NCBI GenBank assembly: GCA_030248195.1
Contig: JASAND010024113.1
Span: 1 to 64,000, forward strand
Length of the DNA: 64,000 bases
Source: Trissonchulus latispiculum
Taxonomy: Eukaryota; Nematoda; Enoplea; Enoplida; Ironidae
Reading direction: 5' to 3'
Shown piece after piece: positions 50,885 through 62,866 of the stretch. Made by a program: the position numbers and the translations under genes. The notes beneath the pieces were generated by a model. The model saw only the letters and a list, made by a program, of their open reading frames with translations. It was not told the origin of the DNA and did not search any database. Within the stretch, counting starts at the first letter, position 1. Every line of letters begins with the position of its first letter.

Positions 50885-53165
50885 ATACATACAAGAGTAT
50901 ATAAGAGTACATGGAGTGCATTGTTGTTACGTACTCTTCTTGGATTTGGTGTGGTCCCTGATCTTATCCATTTGCTAGATAACGCTTTTGTAACTGTGAG
51001 CCTATTTCTTAATATGACAAGGAAATAACTGCGCAACTATTTCAGTGAAGTCTCCCTAAGGTATATATGTATCAAGAGTATATAATAGGAAGAGTGGGAA
51101 GCTTGGCCCTTCCTAATGGAAATGGCCTGCGAGATGCTCGGCACATTAAGGCCGAAATCTCGGGGGGGGGGGTACCGCTTACCATTGTTCATCATGTGTT
51201 TATATGCGTTTGAACTAAAACGCATCTGATTGGCTAATTCCCTACCTTATGTCAAATTTATGTGTATAAGTGAACCCCCCCCCCCCCCCAGAACTGTGGG
51301 GGGGGGGGGACCGCTTAGCGTTTTTAAGCCTGTGTTTATATGCGATTGAACTGAAATGTATTTGATTGGCTACTTAGCTACTGTAATCCTCATCAATGCA
51401 TTTCAGTTCGACTGCATATAAACACACGCTTAACAACGCTAAGCGATACCCCCCTGAGATCTCGGGGGGGGTCCACTTATACACATAATTTTGACATAAG
51501 GTAGGGAATTAGCCAATCAGATGCGTTTTAGTTCAAACGCATATAAACACATGATGAACAATGGTAAGCGTAGTGATGTTTCAGTCACTGAAACTGAAAC
51601 TGAAACTAGGTTTCAGTCTCTACATGTTTCAGTTTCAGTCACTGAAACTCAAACTGAAACTGAAAGTATTTGGGAAAGTAGACTGAAACTGAAACTGAAA
51701 CTGAAAAGATTTAAGCTGTCCGACTGAAACTGAAACTATATTCGAAACTGAACTGAAACTGGAACTGAAACTGAAACAATCCCAATTCTAGGACTGAAAC
51801 TGAAACTGAAACTGAAACTAGTATAACCTGAAACCATTTCAGTCCCAGCGTAAAACCTGATGCTTTTCTTGCTTGCTGGAACTGAAACAGGTTTCAGTTC
51901 ATGCTGAGACTGAAACTAGTTTCAGTCTCAGCGTAAAAAACGTCATTTCAGTCTCTGCGTATGCTTAAGTTCCTTGAAAAGGCTATTGCAAATTTTCCCA
52001 TAATAGTTTTTCTTGCGAAAGATTGGATTATGCGTCCAATTTTAGCCATCATATTATATATTAGATAGCAGTATTACTTTTAGATCATTTACTGTCAGCC
52101 TATCAGATAAAACTAAGAAGTTGTGTTACAGTACAATTGCTTTAGGCATATAGTTTTTAAAGCATGTCGTCACGTGGCTGTGGCACCTCTACAATATACG
52201 GCTTTAGGTAGAGGCAAAGCATTCAGTTACAGCAATGAACCATTATTTTCCTCAAAACCATTACATACACTTTGGAGGGATGTTATTCTTTGAAGCAAAT
52301 CACTAAGCTGTTTTAGATAATTTATTAAAAAGAAAGTCAATGCAGCAAAGCAAGCAATTATTTCACAGCGGATCTTATACTTTATTTGTCTTTACTAAGA
52401 AAATGATGGTATAACCAAGGAATTGCAAGTAAAATAGTATGAGATGAAGTTTTATTTATAACTGATATAGAAGCTGGATATAAAAATAAGACTGCGCATC
52501 AACATTTTTAAATAACAAATACATTTGGAAACTGAAATTTTAATTTTTTTGCTATGACTGCCTTTAACTGAGACTATTTTAATACTCGGACTGAAACTGA
52601 AACTATTTTGCCTTGCCGACGGAAACTGAAACTGAAACTATTTTGCGTCACCGACTGAAACTGAAACTGAAACTGAAATTATTTTGGGATGACGACTGAA
52701 ACTGAAACTAAAACTGAAATTATTTTGGGATGACGACTGAAACTGAAACTGAAACTGAAATTATTTTTGGTATCCGACTGAAACTGAAACTGAAACTGAA
52801 AGTAGTTTAGGTTGCCGACTGAAACTGAAACTGAAACTGAAACTAAAATGGGCTACTGAAACAACACTAGGTAATCGGTACCCCCCCCCCCCGAGATTTC
52901 GGCCTTAATGTGCCGAGCATATCGCAGGCCATTTCCATTAGGAAGGGCCAAGCTTCCCACTCTTCCTATTATATACTCTTGATACATATATACCTTAGGG
53001 AGACTTCACTGAAATAGTTGCGCAGTTATTTCCTTGTCATATTAAGAAATAGGCTCACAGTTACAAAAGCGTTATCTAGCAAATGGATAAGATCAGGGAC
53101 CACACCAAATCCAAGAAGAGTACGTAACAACAATGCACTCCATGTACGTATTATCATCATAAGAG
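50885..53165. mobile_element. Large foldback element containing an hAT element
   Basis: Arms at about 50905-51180 and 52880-53152 are reverse complements over nearly 280 bp, for example 'TGGAGTGCATTGTTGTTACG' against 'CGTAACAACAATGCACTCCA'. A second inner pair folds at 51190-51270 and 51470-51565, and a third around 51300-51450, with G- and C-tracts at the hinges. The 51571-52869 hAT element has inserted near the right inner arm. The mirrored open frames on both strands are explained by the fold. Confidence 0.82.
51571..52869. mobile_element. hAT element with CTGAAA hexamer arrays
   Basis: The ends TAGTGATGTTTCAG and CTGAAACAACACTA are near-inverted repeats. Direct repeats GGTAAGCG (51563-51570) and GGTAATCG (52870-52877), one mismatch, form the 8-bp hAT target duplication. 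Both subterminal regions are long arrays of ACTGAA/CTGAAA interrupted by short unique spacers. The AT-rich centre (about 51960-52540) has no transposase. Confidence 0.88.
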
Positions 53166-53211
53166 CATTACAAGCATCATACCAAGAGTCTATAATTAAT
53201 TCCTTTATATT

Positions 53212-53697
53212 ATAGAAGAAAGTAAGCCACTAGAGGGCTTTTCTTCTTGGCATTGCGTAATGGTGCTCCGACCACAATACGCGAATGTTCCCCCGTTTGG
53301 TGGGGGGGGGGTAGGCAGAAGGGGGTAGCCGTTTGGGAGGGTGTCGCCAAGTCAGGCTAAGATTGGCTGATGCTGATTGGCTGTTGGCGACCCCCCCCCA
53401 AAAACGGGGACCTCTTTTGCTTACCCCCCACCCCCCACCAAACGGGGACCCCTTTTGCACACATCCCCCACCAAGCGGGGACCTCTCTTTGCCCCCCCCC
53501 ACCAAACGGGGACCCATTTTCGAATAGAACAAAAACTACCGTAATCCACTGCTCTACCCGCCCCCCCCCACCAAACGGGGAGGGGGTATCTGCAATCTGA
53601 TTGGCTGTTGGCTACCTCCCCCCACCACCAAACGGAGGGGGGTATGCTTTGTCGAAGAAGCCCTCTAGTGGCTTACTCTTCTTCTTATATGTAGAAG
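53212..53697. mobile_element. Foldback element with 'CCAAACGGGGA' minisatellite
   Basis: 'GTAAGCCACTAGAGGGCTT' on the left faces 'AAGCCCTCTAGTGGCTTAC' on the right. The interior repeats 'CACCAAACGGGGACC' about six times, with 'GATTGGCTGTTGG' between. A second copy is at 62125-62615. Frames through the Gly/Pro-coding minisatellite are not genes. Confidence 0.8.
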
Positions 53698-53859
53698 AAA
53701 ATCATGGACTCTTGATCATACGCTTTGCATTATAAGCCTATTACATACATCCTCTGCACGCAATCGGCTGACCCCCTAGGCCCCCTTCATGAATCAAGCC
53801 CCCTCATCCCTTGCGCTCCTATCTATATGTACGGGGTCCAAACGGGAAGCTTGTAATTT

Positions 53860-53899
<40 letters not shown>

Positions 53900-54085
53900 C
53901 ATACATACATAAACTGATACGTAAATCATACAAGTTGAAACCCCCTACAAAAATTTAACATAAAGTATACTAACAATGACCCCGATCCCTATTTGGACCC
54001 TGTACAGAGGGTCGGGGTCAATTGGGGGCTTGTTTTATGTGTTTGATACTTGTCATACTCATATGTGTTACGTACTCTTAGTATT

Positions 54086-55452
54086 ATCAAGAGTAGTGTT
54101 GTCATGTTGGAGAAAAATCCGGGCCGAGCCCAGGCCGGGCCGTCCCTAGTCATCCGGGCCGTTCCAGGCCCGGCCCGGACCCGGCCCGGAGCTCGAGCCC
54201 GAAACAGGCCCGAGGCCCGGCCCGGGTTTTGGGCCCGAAACAGGCCCGACACCGGCCCGAATGTTCGAAATCGGTAAGAATGATTTTTAAAGTGTAGTTG
54301 TATTTTTAGCAGATAATAAATAAAAATGATGATAGGAAATATATGTAAAAATAATATATTAAGAAAAACAATGAATTGGCTTAGTACCAATGCCTCTTAA
54401 TATAATACAAACTTTATTGTTAAACGTTACTTTTAACGTCTCCTGTCTCCTTTTGTCTCTCGGATTTTTATGAACGTAGTCCGAATAAACGAATAGACAC
54501 TATAGTTTAATGCGTCACTCACTAATCTCACATATATATCATTGAAAACGTTTTAAGAAATATATTTCGGTAATTCGAGAATATATATATATCGAGCTGC
54601 ATATCGAGCTCTGGCGGAGTAAAAAGTGCCGAAACAGCAATGATACCAGTTTTTAAAATTGAAGTGGAAAATTTCTAGTTTCAAAGATTCTCAGTAAAAA
54701 TTTGGTGTTTTTGTTTCCATTTATAGAACTTTTTTTCCTTAGGCCCGGAAACGGCCCGGGAAATAATCCTGGCCGGGCTCGGGCCAGGCTCGGCCCGGCC
54801 CGAGCCCGAAATAGGCCCGGATGACAACACTAATCAAGAGTACATAATAGAATAAGAGTATGAAACTCTTACGCTACTATGTGCTAAACATGCTAAGGTC
54901 GTTAACTCGGGACCCTCTCCCCCGAAAGTCTCGGGGGGGTCCCATCCTACACTAATTACATGCTTTCATATAAGTGTGTGTCTGCTCGCTGATTCGCTAA
55001 TTCGCTTAGGCTTACAGTAGGCATTTATTAGTAATTTTTAATTAATTAATTATAACTTTAATTAGGTTAATGTAATTAAAAAAACTAATTCGATAACGTT
55101 GTTGCAATAAAAATTGTTGCAGATTACATTCCTACGAATTTTTGTTTTGTGCAACAATTTTTATATCAGAAAAAATGCAACAAAGTTGTCGAATTAGTTT
55201 TTTATTACATTAACCTAATTAAAGTTATAATTAATTAATTAAAAATTACTAATAAAATGCCTACTGTAAGCCTAAGCGAATCAGCGAACAGACACACACT
55301 TATATGAAAGCATGTAATTAGTGTAGGATGGGACCCCCTCCCCGAGACTTTCGGGGGGGGGGGGGTGCCGAGTTAACGACCCGAGCATGCCAAGCATGTT
55401 TAGCACATAGTAGCGTAAGAGTTTCATATTCTTATTCTATTATGTACTCTTG
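54086..55452. mobile_element. Long foldback MITE (CAAGAGTACATAAT family), interrupted by an hAT element
   Basis: The left arm begins 'ATCAAGAG' at 54086 and resumes at 54841 after the hAT insertion. The right arm ends 'ATTATGTACTCTTGG' near 55452. The arms include 'GTAGCGTAAGAGTTTCAT', 'GCATGTAATTAGTGTAGG' and 'AATTAATTATAACTTTAATT' in mirrored order, about 300 bp each and nearly identical. The centre is near 55145. It can form one of the longest hairpins in the window. Confidence 0.82.
54094..54832. mobile_element. hAT MITE with GGCCCG hexamer arrays
   Basis: Ends TAGTGTTGTCAT and ATGACAACACTA are perfect inverted repeats, with a perfect 8-bp duplication ATCAAGAG (54086-54093, 54833-54840). 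Subterminal arrays are built of 'GGCCCG/CCGGGC' hexamers, and the centre is AT-rich. It inserted into the terminus of a foldback element, which dates it as the younger of the two. Confidence 0.92.
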
Positions 55453-55459
55453 GTATTAT

Positions 55460-56500
55460 GAACTTTTGTACAATACAAATTATCAATTGTGAAAGGAGAA
55501 TTTAGGTATGTGCTTTCTCTTTCGATTTAAATTGGGTTTGAAATCTGTCCTCTGAGGTCAGAATTACTAGACCTCTTCGTCTTTTGCCAGATTGATCATC
55601 TGAAGGCATAAAACTGATCAGACACGTAATGTGTCGAAGATAAAGTCATATTAGCTATGACTGATGGGGAGGGATAAAGGTTAGCGCCCTCATATAGCCT
55701 CTTGGGTGACAAGCCCGGCAATAATAACAACAACAACCTGCTGTGAATGTGATCGAACCGCATTATTAATGCGCATCATATTCCCGATTATTGTTTTTCA
55801 ACTGTCTGCTTTGGTAGAGAAAATATTTAATTTAGGTAGATGAAACATATAAGCTATGAATATATAATCTGCTTTAGCTTTACTGCAATAATTCGGAAAC
55901 TGGAAAAAGTTTCTGGTAGAAAGGATGACTTTCAGAGTGTGTTAGGTAGGTAGAGCTCTTTGAAATTTTGTGATGAGGGCACGAAAATTGAAAGACAAAT
56001 TTTCTAAGGTTTCAGATTTCCTAAAATGAAACTTAATTTATCCTCGTGCTATGTTTTTGAAAGGTCCCTTCCTGTGAGTTGCGTGTGGAGCCCTACTAGT
56101 TACTGCTGGCTCCTGTAATTTGAGTTCCCTAATTGGGACTTGGTTAGGAGTTGCTCCTTTTACCGCTCCTTCTCTGTACTACTCTAATAGCCTCTTTCAA
56201 GTTTGAACCCTATTTTTCTTTCGCTCAATTAACCGCAATGGTTATTAAGCAACTTAATGAAAGTTGTTCGGTCAGACGTCTTCGTAGTTTTCTTTACTCT
56301 ATGTTTCTGAAACTTGAATTGAACCTTTAGGTTGAGTTGTCGAGGGCACATGAAGACAAGACCTTCTTCTTATCAAAAAGTCTCTACTTTTTGATTTCGC
56401 TAGTTTTTTCTAACCTTTATTTCCCGATACCGGCAGCAGGCAGGTACGAGATTGTCTGACTCGAATTTGGCTGTCCTGAGGTAGCATGGATTTTGTAGTT
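55460..56500. other. No gene seen; possible retroposon tail
   Basis: 'AATAATAACAACAACAAC' at about 55719, following a moderately GC-rich stretch, looks like the 3' tail of a LINE or SINE. The remainder is unremarkable AT-rich sequence. Confidence 0.35.
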
Positions 56501-56503
56501 GGG

Positions 56504-57022
56504 GATTCTGTTGTTGACCGGGCAAAAGCTAGTCGGTCGCCGTTTCCGGCCGGGCGACCTTCTGATACGGCTACCGGTCGATTGCTCGCCGACCCAATTG
56601 TCCATCGGACGGCTTAAAGACGACAATGAGCCGACTAGCTTTCCCATTGTTTGAACTAATAAGTTGTTGTACCTGTCGATCGCATAATTTAATAAACGTT
56701 TGACTGGCGTTTTTTCACCCAGACGCTCAGTAGAGTTGTTGGCTGGCCGTAGGCCTGCCGGCCCAGAATGGATACCATCCGGTCGACTGGCCGGTGTTCT
56801 GAACCAGGCCAACACGTGATATTATTTGTAAAGCACGAGTAACTGTATTATCATTTAATGCCAAAAATTTCGCAAAATGCGCAAAAATAGGGCAAACTGG
56901 TACCGGTAACTGGTGCTGGCCTGATTTGACCGGCCGGCCTGTTCTACCCGACAGCCGGTCGGCCGAAGCTCAAGAGTGTCCGTCCTGTCGAGCCAGAAAA
57001 CCGGCCGGGCAACAACACGAAT
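56504..57022. mobile_element. hAT-like MITE with CGGCC-rich arrays
   Basis: 'TGTTGTTGACCGGGC' at 56508 faces 'GCCGGGCAACAACA' near 57002. The subterminal regions are full of 'GGCCGG' and 'CGGTCG' motifs and the middle is AT-rich, the same plan as the three hexamer-array hAT elements. I could not find a matching 8-bp duplication. The 132-residue minus-strand frame here follows the GC-rich repeats. Confidence 0.6.
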
Positions 57023-58135
57023 AGTCAGTCAATAACGTACCAGCTTTTATACTGTAAGGCCAAGTAAAATATCAAAAACAACACGTTTCTCTCACAAGTA
57101 GATAAGCCCTACTTGGGCTTGTTTTTAGAAATGTACCTTATTTCTATGTCTGATATCTTGTTTAATTGCTTGATTCCTGATTTTTTACTACGTATATAAT
57201 GGTGAGATATTGTATTCTGATGAAATGTTGTTATCGCTTCTGGAATTGCTTCCTGCTGGGAATGAAAAGAAAACCTTCAGAAAAGAGTCAGACAGTCTTA
57301 GACCTAAGTTGACGGAAGCTTACGGAGAAAGTTTTCAGAAAAGTTAACGGCTTGACTGTGGCTTTTGTTGCCTTTGTCGGGAATGCTGGGACAAAATTGA
57401 CCAGTGGTAAAAGCTTATCTCAAAGAGACACTCAAAGAAAGTGTCTCTCTCTCAGACTTGTGAATTAAACATTTTTCCTTTGCGATTCAAAATTTCTTTT
57501 TATTCCATTATGCTTTAATGGAGGTGTGGGGCCATATGTTACCAGGAGTTTTGTTCCCTAATGGTACCGACGTTTAACTGTTGTTCTAATGCGATCAATT
57601 AATATTCCTGAAACTATTCTAGAAAACTTTATGTTGGTTATAAATTAGCAGCAAGTTCTGTCGCTTCTCTTTTGTTTTGTTCAAGCTAGCATATTTAACG
57701 GTCTGTTATTTATTATAATCGTTTCCGAATTCTGTTTGATACGATATTGCTTTAGCTAAAACAAAATATACGAAGCTCCTTTATTTGTCAACATTCATTT
57801 GTAACATCTGAAACTTACTTTGCCATACCATAAGACTCTGTTTGGATTCCGAAACCTTGGCTTCCACTGTTGCTTTTTGAGCATTGGTTTATTACGGTCT
57901 ACGGTCCAGTTTACTTTGATAACATTATAATTCTGTTTGAAAAATTGATCCGTTGATTTGTTTATAGCGTAGGTATGGTTTTAGAGTTAGGATATGGTGA
58001 CACGAGAGGATTCATAGGATTGACAGGTTCTATGTTTATAAGCACTGTTTTACATGCTCAAATCGGTCATCGTCAGATTTGCACAGCATGAGCCTGTCAT
58101 GAGTGGATTTCAGTGGGTGCTAACAAGAGAAAACA
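57023..58135. other. No gene seen
   Basis: AT-rich sequence, with no long frame, recognisable repeat or RNA gene. Confidence 0.4.
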
Positions 58136-58141
58136 TAATAG

Positions 58142-58405
58142 CAAGAGTACATAAGTACTAAGAGTGTGACAAGCGCCGCACTCTTAGTCACTGCGTTGGT
58201 GACATGTTGTGCACGATAACGGCCACCCCTCCTCCACAAATTGGACCAAAGTCAACCGCTCCCTCCCCACAAATCAGTCCCTATTCAACCACCACTCTCC
58301 CCACAAATCAGGGACCCTGGTAAAAGTCCAATTTGTGTAGAGAGGGTCAGCCGATAGCGCGCAGAGCATAACTTTTGCTTTCACTGCGTACAGCATAACG
58401 CTTGT
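58142..58405. mobile_element. Foldback MITE (CAAGAGTACATAAT family), diverged
   Basis: Begins 'GCAAGAGTACATAAGTACTAAGAGTGTGACAAGCG'-like sequence and ends 'GCTTGTCATACTCTTATAAAC'. The inner blocks 'CGATAACGGCCACCCC' and 'GGGTCAGCCGATAGCG' mirror each other, with repeated 'CCCCACAAATCAG' between. A second diverged unit follows at about 58437-58827. Confidence 0.6.
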
Positions 58406-58827
58406 CATACTCTTATAAACAGCGTACTTTCCACGTATAGCTAAGAGGGTGACACGCTCTGAGTTAGGTAGGCTGCTAGAGTCATGATATGCACGCTAAC
58501 GGGTGAGCCCTTTTCACAAATTTGACTGCTGACTCCTCCCCAAAATCAGTACCTATCTGGTCGAAATCGGGGTACGCTGGGGTGCGCTGATTCGCTTGTA
58601 TGCTTACGTATTGAGTGAAGCTCAAATGTGGCGTGACTGGAGCGGAATCGCTTTAGTCTTCAGCACGTTATCATACAAGGGAAGGGAGTGAGTGCGCGTC
58701 TACCCCTTCTCAATGAGGTATATTGACTGTGAGGGTCACTTGGGTCTAATTTGGGGAGATCAGCAGTTAACGTACATATCATGTCCCCAGCTCAATGACT
58801 AAGTGTGTGACGCTTGTGAAACTCTTA

Positions 58828-59158
58828 AGCCCGGTTCACACTAGGCAATCTGCAGGCCAGCAATTTCGGAGCAATGGCAATATTGCCGACAATGATCCCG
58901 TTCACACTGTATCACCAAGATTGAAGGCAATATAGCGGGAAATTTAAAATTTTAGTCCAGCGGCAATCTGTACGTCACTATATTTACGTGTTTAATTGCC
59001 ACAGAGCTTGCCCGCTCTTCTAGCTGAGATTACCGATTGACCGAAATATTGCTGGCAATTTTTTCACTGTTCACACTAGCAATACATGGGCAATCTGTTG
59101 GCAATCATATTGCTGGCAATCACATTGCCGGCAATTATTGCCTAGTGTGAACCCGGCT
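58828..59158. mobile_element. MITE with TTA duplication (PIF/Harbinger-like)
   Basis: Ends AGCCCGGTTCACACTAGGCA and TGCCTAGTGTGAACCCGGCT are perfect inverted repeats. TTA directly flanks both (58825-58827, 59159-59161), the 3-bp length usual for PIF/Harbinger elements. The interior repeats 'GGCAAT' and 'ATTGCC', again subterminal hexamers. No transposase. Confidence 0.83.
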
Positions 59159-59161
59159 TTA

Positions 59162-61540
59162 GTTATTATCTACTGTTGGTACTCATTAACTTCCTTAATT
59201 TTGGAGCAAATTCGATGCAAAGTCGGTAATGTATTGGAAATACCAAAATTCTTTAGTTGCTTACTTTTTAATTGAGTTTTGGTATATACACAAGATATCG
59301 CGACAGAGCACCCATACCCAGAGACTAACAGTCCTAGATAACGGCTATGAGGTCTGGCTTAAACTCAATTTAGTTCTTATTTATCCTTCGAGACTGATTT
59401 AAATGCTGTTTTTCGTGGAAAAAGTGCTTCCAAGGTTATAAGATGTGTAACTGGATCAAACTTTCAGATCTTTTAAAGGAGTGCTCATTCTCACAGATAA
59501 AATTACCCTAATTCAAAATTCATCCTTTACGTATATGATCCTTATATATTGTGCATTTTTTATTTAATTCCATCCACTTTTACCCATTTTGTCCTGAAAA
59601 GCTAATCAAACCGACCAAAGTTCTCACGAGTTCCGACTTAGAGAGCTCGGTTCAGTAGGCTAGACAGGCTATAAAATCGAGAGCCATAACGATTAAATGA
59701 TGAATGTACCATTTAAGAATTATGTAACTTTCCCCTAGGGCTTTTCTGATGGCGCTTTTACATTCTGTGCTAATCTTATATTTTCCGTTAATTCCCGTTA
59801 AAAAAGCTTGTTGACTACATAAGGCAAGACGTAAGAGATCACAGAATTGGCTGGAAATGGATTGGATTTATTAGTGAGTTGGTATAGCTAAGTTTTCGTA
59901 TTTTTTCGTGTATAGCATCAGAATTGAGCTCATTGATATAGTTTTCGTGCCAAAACATACCGACACTAGTTTCTTTGATTCTTCGGTCAGGAGTTTGGAA
60001 AAACGAAAAAAAAGAAAAAGGCAAAAACGAAAAACCTGTTTGGCCTAGATCGCCAAAGGTTGTGGGTTCGATCCCCACCTCAGGCCCGAATTTTTCGGGT
60101 CGGAGATGCTGTAGTGACAATCGTGGTTTTGTTTGTTCTTTCATACGTCAATATTAAAACTGATACAAAACTGAGATGAGATTGAAAGTCGAAAATTACA
60201 GAAGACGGGGACGAAATTTCTAGATTTCTAGATTCATAACATTTTAACATTTTGAAAGGGATTTATTATTTTGTAAGAAGTACTTTTCAAGTTGTGAAAA
60301 TAGTCAGGTGCCAAAATTTTTCGTATTTGATATTTAATTTTCAAACTATTGTGGTATGTATTCGCGATGTGATTAGCAAAAATAATAATTTAAAAGCTAA
60401 AGTTTCTTGATTTTTAAATTTTTCAAATTTTCTAAATTTACTATTTTAGTAATGATAATTTAAGCTTAAGTAAAATGACAAATGAGGTCACAAATGAGTT
60501 AATTTGCACTGAATTAGAGTTTCACAATATTTTGCTTAGAAATAAAATTTTAATGTTGCAAATATTCAATTTCAATCGCAGAATTTTGTATTAATTCGAT
60601 TTAAGCTTATATAAATCATCATTTACACTTTTAAAATATTAAAATTATATGATTTTAAAATCTGGAAGTTTCATCTTCATCTTCCGTAATTTTCAACCTT
60701 CAATCTCAGTTTTGCATCAATTTTAATATTGATTTAGTTAAATAATATTTTTGCGTGAACTAACGTTTGAAACGAGAACAATTACTCATAATTGGTGATA
60801 TTTTTGCCACAGAAATTCTTGTCCCATATGCATATGGGGCAAAGAACTAGCTCAATATTTATACGGGGCAAAATCTCTTGCCCCATATGCATATGGGACA
60901 ATTATACTCATGGTCCGTAACATGTATATTCATCGAAAGGAAAGCACAGACCTAGCAAAACGTGTGCTCTAATTGTCTCTTCTAGTTTCATCTTCAACTT
61001 TTACTACTTTGTTTCATAGTAACTTATATATACCTAGATTTTTTGTCATAGACGGCTATAACTGCTTTTATCTCAGCCATTTATTAATTTCCTTGATTGG
61101 GTTTATCGTTTGCATTATTCATCAAACTTGCCTTCTTGGCTTTGCTATTTGAATTGGACTGTAACTCGGTAATTTTCTTTACCGAGTCCTAAACTCTTTG
61201 AGAGTCCTAAAATAAGTAGTTACTTTTCCTTGAATTTCTTCCAAAAAACCTGGTTCACTAAACCAAATAATAAACAGGTAAATCCAATATCCATAGGCAT
61301 TACGGTTAAGTTACTTTATTTGCCTGGAAATAAACTATTTTAATTTTAGCTATTATAAGGAGACATAGGTATTAAGTATTGTAAATGTTGCTCTCTATAC
61401 CATTTTGAGATCATTCCCTGGAACTTTTAACTTTGTATATTTTAAACTTAATCGAAACAGGTGGGTCAATCATAGTGTTGGGTCGTAGTGGTGATGAAAA
61501 GGGAGTTCCAAATTTAGAAAATGCTTTATGAATACCTTTG
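59162..61540. other. No gene seen; AT-rich with small palindromes
   Basis: Includes a tRNA-like fragment (60050-60107) and a pair of 'CCCATATGCATATGGG' palindromes (60823-60838, 60881-60896), each capable of forming a hairpin. 60160-60740 has mirrored 'TTTTACAGAAGA'-like and 'GGAAGTTTCATCTTCATCTTCC'-like blocks, suggesting another degenerate foldback. Confidence 0.4.
60050..60107 (+). repeat. tRNA-derived fragment (3' half)
   Basis: 'GTGGGTTCGATCCCCAC' is a T-arm with consensus B box GGTTCGATCC, preceded by 'GGCCTAGATCGCCAAAGG'. There is no matching 5' half or A box at the right distance, because upstream is an A-rich simple repeat. It is a tRNA-derived remnant, perhaps a SINE piece, not a tRNA gene. 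Confidence 0.55.
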
Positions 61541-61545
61541 CGTAG

Positions 61546-62866
61546 AGATGAGCATTTCGACCCGTCGGCCAGGCCTGGGCCGATCTGCTCTGGTTAACGG
61601 ACCGGGCCGGGACGACCGATAAAGTTTTCAACTGCAGGCCTCAGCTGGCCGAAATCGGGCCGGATCGATTCTAAGAAAATGTTGTGAAAGCACTGAAATT
61701 AGCTATAAAATTTATACCAAAAGTGCATAATTGCACTATATACATAGGATAACGTGGGGGGGAATGGGGGGGTGCAGACCCCCCCCCCAGACCGACAAAA
61801 AACGGGTAGACCCCCTCAGCGAAAAGGAAAAAAGGGCAGACCCTCTCGTCCAGAAAGCAAAAAAGGGCAGACCCCTCAGCGATTTTCACTGAAAATTGGT
61901 AATTTTTTAGCAAATTTTAGCGATTTTTTAAAAAAATTTCTTAAAAATCGCTAAAAATTGTCATTTTTTACTAATTTTTGGTCAAAAACGTTAAAAATCC
62001 GCAAATTTTGCAAATTTCGGGGCAGACCCCTATAAAATTTCGGATTTTTTCAGGGGTAGACCCTTCGCCGAGGTCGGGGCAGACCCCCCCCAGAATCGGA
62101 CCCCGTGTTAATGTATGACTATATATAAGAAGAAGAGTAAGCTACTAGAGGGCTTCTCTTCTTAGCATTGCGTAACGGTCCTCCGACCACAATACGCGAA
62201 TGTTCCCCCGTTTGGTGGTGGGGATCGACAAGCAGACCCCCTTCCCTTTTGGTGAGGGGGTAGTAAAAAGAGGTCCCGTTTGGAGGGGGGGTCGCCAAAT
62301 CAGGCTACGATTGGTTGAATTTGATTGGCTATTGCGACCTTCCCCCAGGCGGGGACTCCTTTTTCATACCCCTCCACCAAACGGGGACCTCTATTTGCTA
62401 TCCCCCCACCAAACGGGGACCCATTTTGAAAATAAACAGGTCTCTGCAATCTGATTGGCTGTTGGCTACCCACCCACCAAACGGAGGGGGGTATGTTTTG
62501 TCGAACAGAGCGACCCCCCACCAAACGGGGGAACATTCTCGTATTGTGTGCGTTGCACCGTTACGCAATGCCAAGAAGAGAAGCCCTCTAGTGGCTTACT
62601 CTTCTTCTAATATATAGTTCAATTATGCACTCTTGTTTATACTCATTCTGGCCCTTTTAACTGCAAAATTTAACATTTCCCAGTATAATCTACCATTTCC
62701 AAGTTAAATTGAAGTCTTTGAAATAAAATTGGTAGTAAAATTTTGGAAATTTGCTTTTGAATTGCCGGGCCAGGACGAATTTTGTCACCTTTTGGGACGG
62801 GCTGACCCGAGCAAAATTTTGGAGCGGGCCGGGCCGACAAAATCAGGCCAGTGCTCATCGTCGTGT
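61546..62866. mobile_element. Element with GATGAGCA termini, containing nested repeats
   Basis: 'GATGAGCATTTCGACCCG' then 'GGCCGGG' motifs at the left and 'GGGCCGGGCCGAC' then 'GTGCTCATC' at the right give short inverted ends with GC-rich hexamer-like arrays. Inside are G/C-tract sequence with repeated 'GGGGCAGACCCC' and 'AAAAAGGGCAGACCC' (61750-62105) and the foldback copy at 62125-62615. No clear target duplication. Confidence 0.5.
62125..62615. mobile_element. Foldback element with 'CCAAACGGGGA' minisatellite, second copy
   Basis: 'GAAGAAGAGTAAGCTACTAG' at the left faces 'TAGTGGCTTACTCTTCTTC' at the right, and 'GCATTGCGTAACGGT' faces 'ACCGTTACGCAATGC'. The interior has the same 'CACCAAACGGGGACC' repeats as 53212-53697. 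TATATA-type sequence flanks both ends. Confidence 0.8.

Noticed and set aside
50797..53215. Matching frames on opposite strands ('MRSYFLVILRNRL', 'MRFSSNAYKHMMNNG')
   Set aside because: They are the two arms of one foldback element read on opposite strands, with no conserved protein.
53989..54390. 133-residue minus-strand frame with Ala/Gly/Arg-rich repeats
   Set aside because: It translates GGCCCG hexamers of the hAT MITE plus flanking AT-rich DNA.
56417..56815. 132-residue minus-strand protein
   Set aside because: The frame follows GC-rich subterminal repeats of a MITE. No recognisable domain or splice context.
60050..60107. tRNA gene
   Set aside because: Only the T-arm half is tRNA-like; the 5' half is an A-rich repeat.
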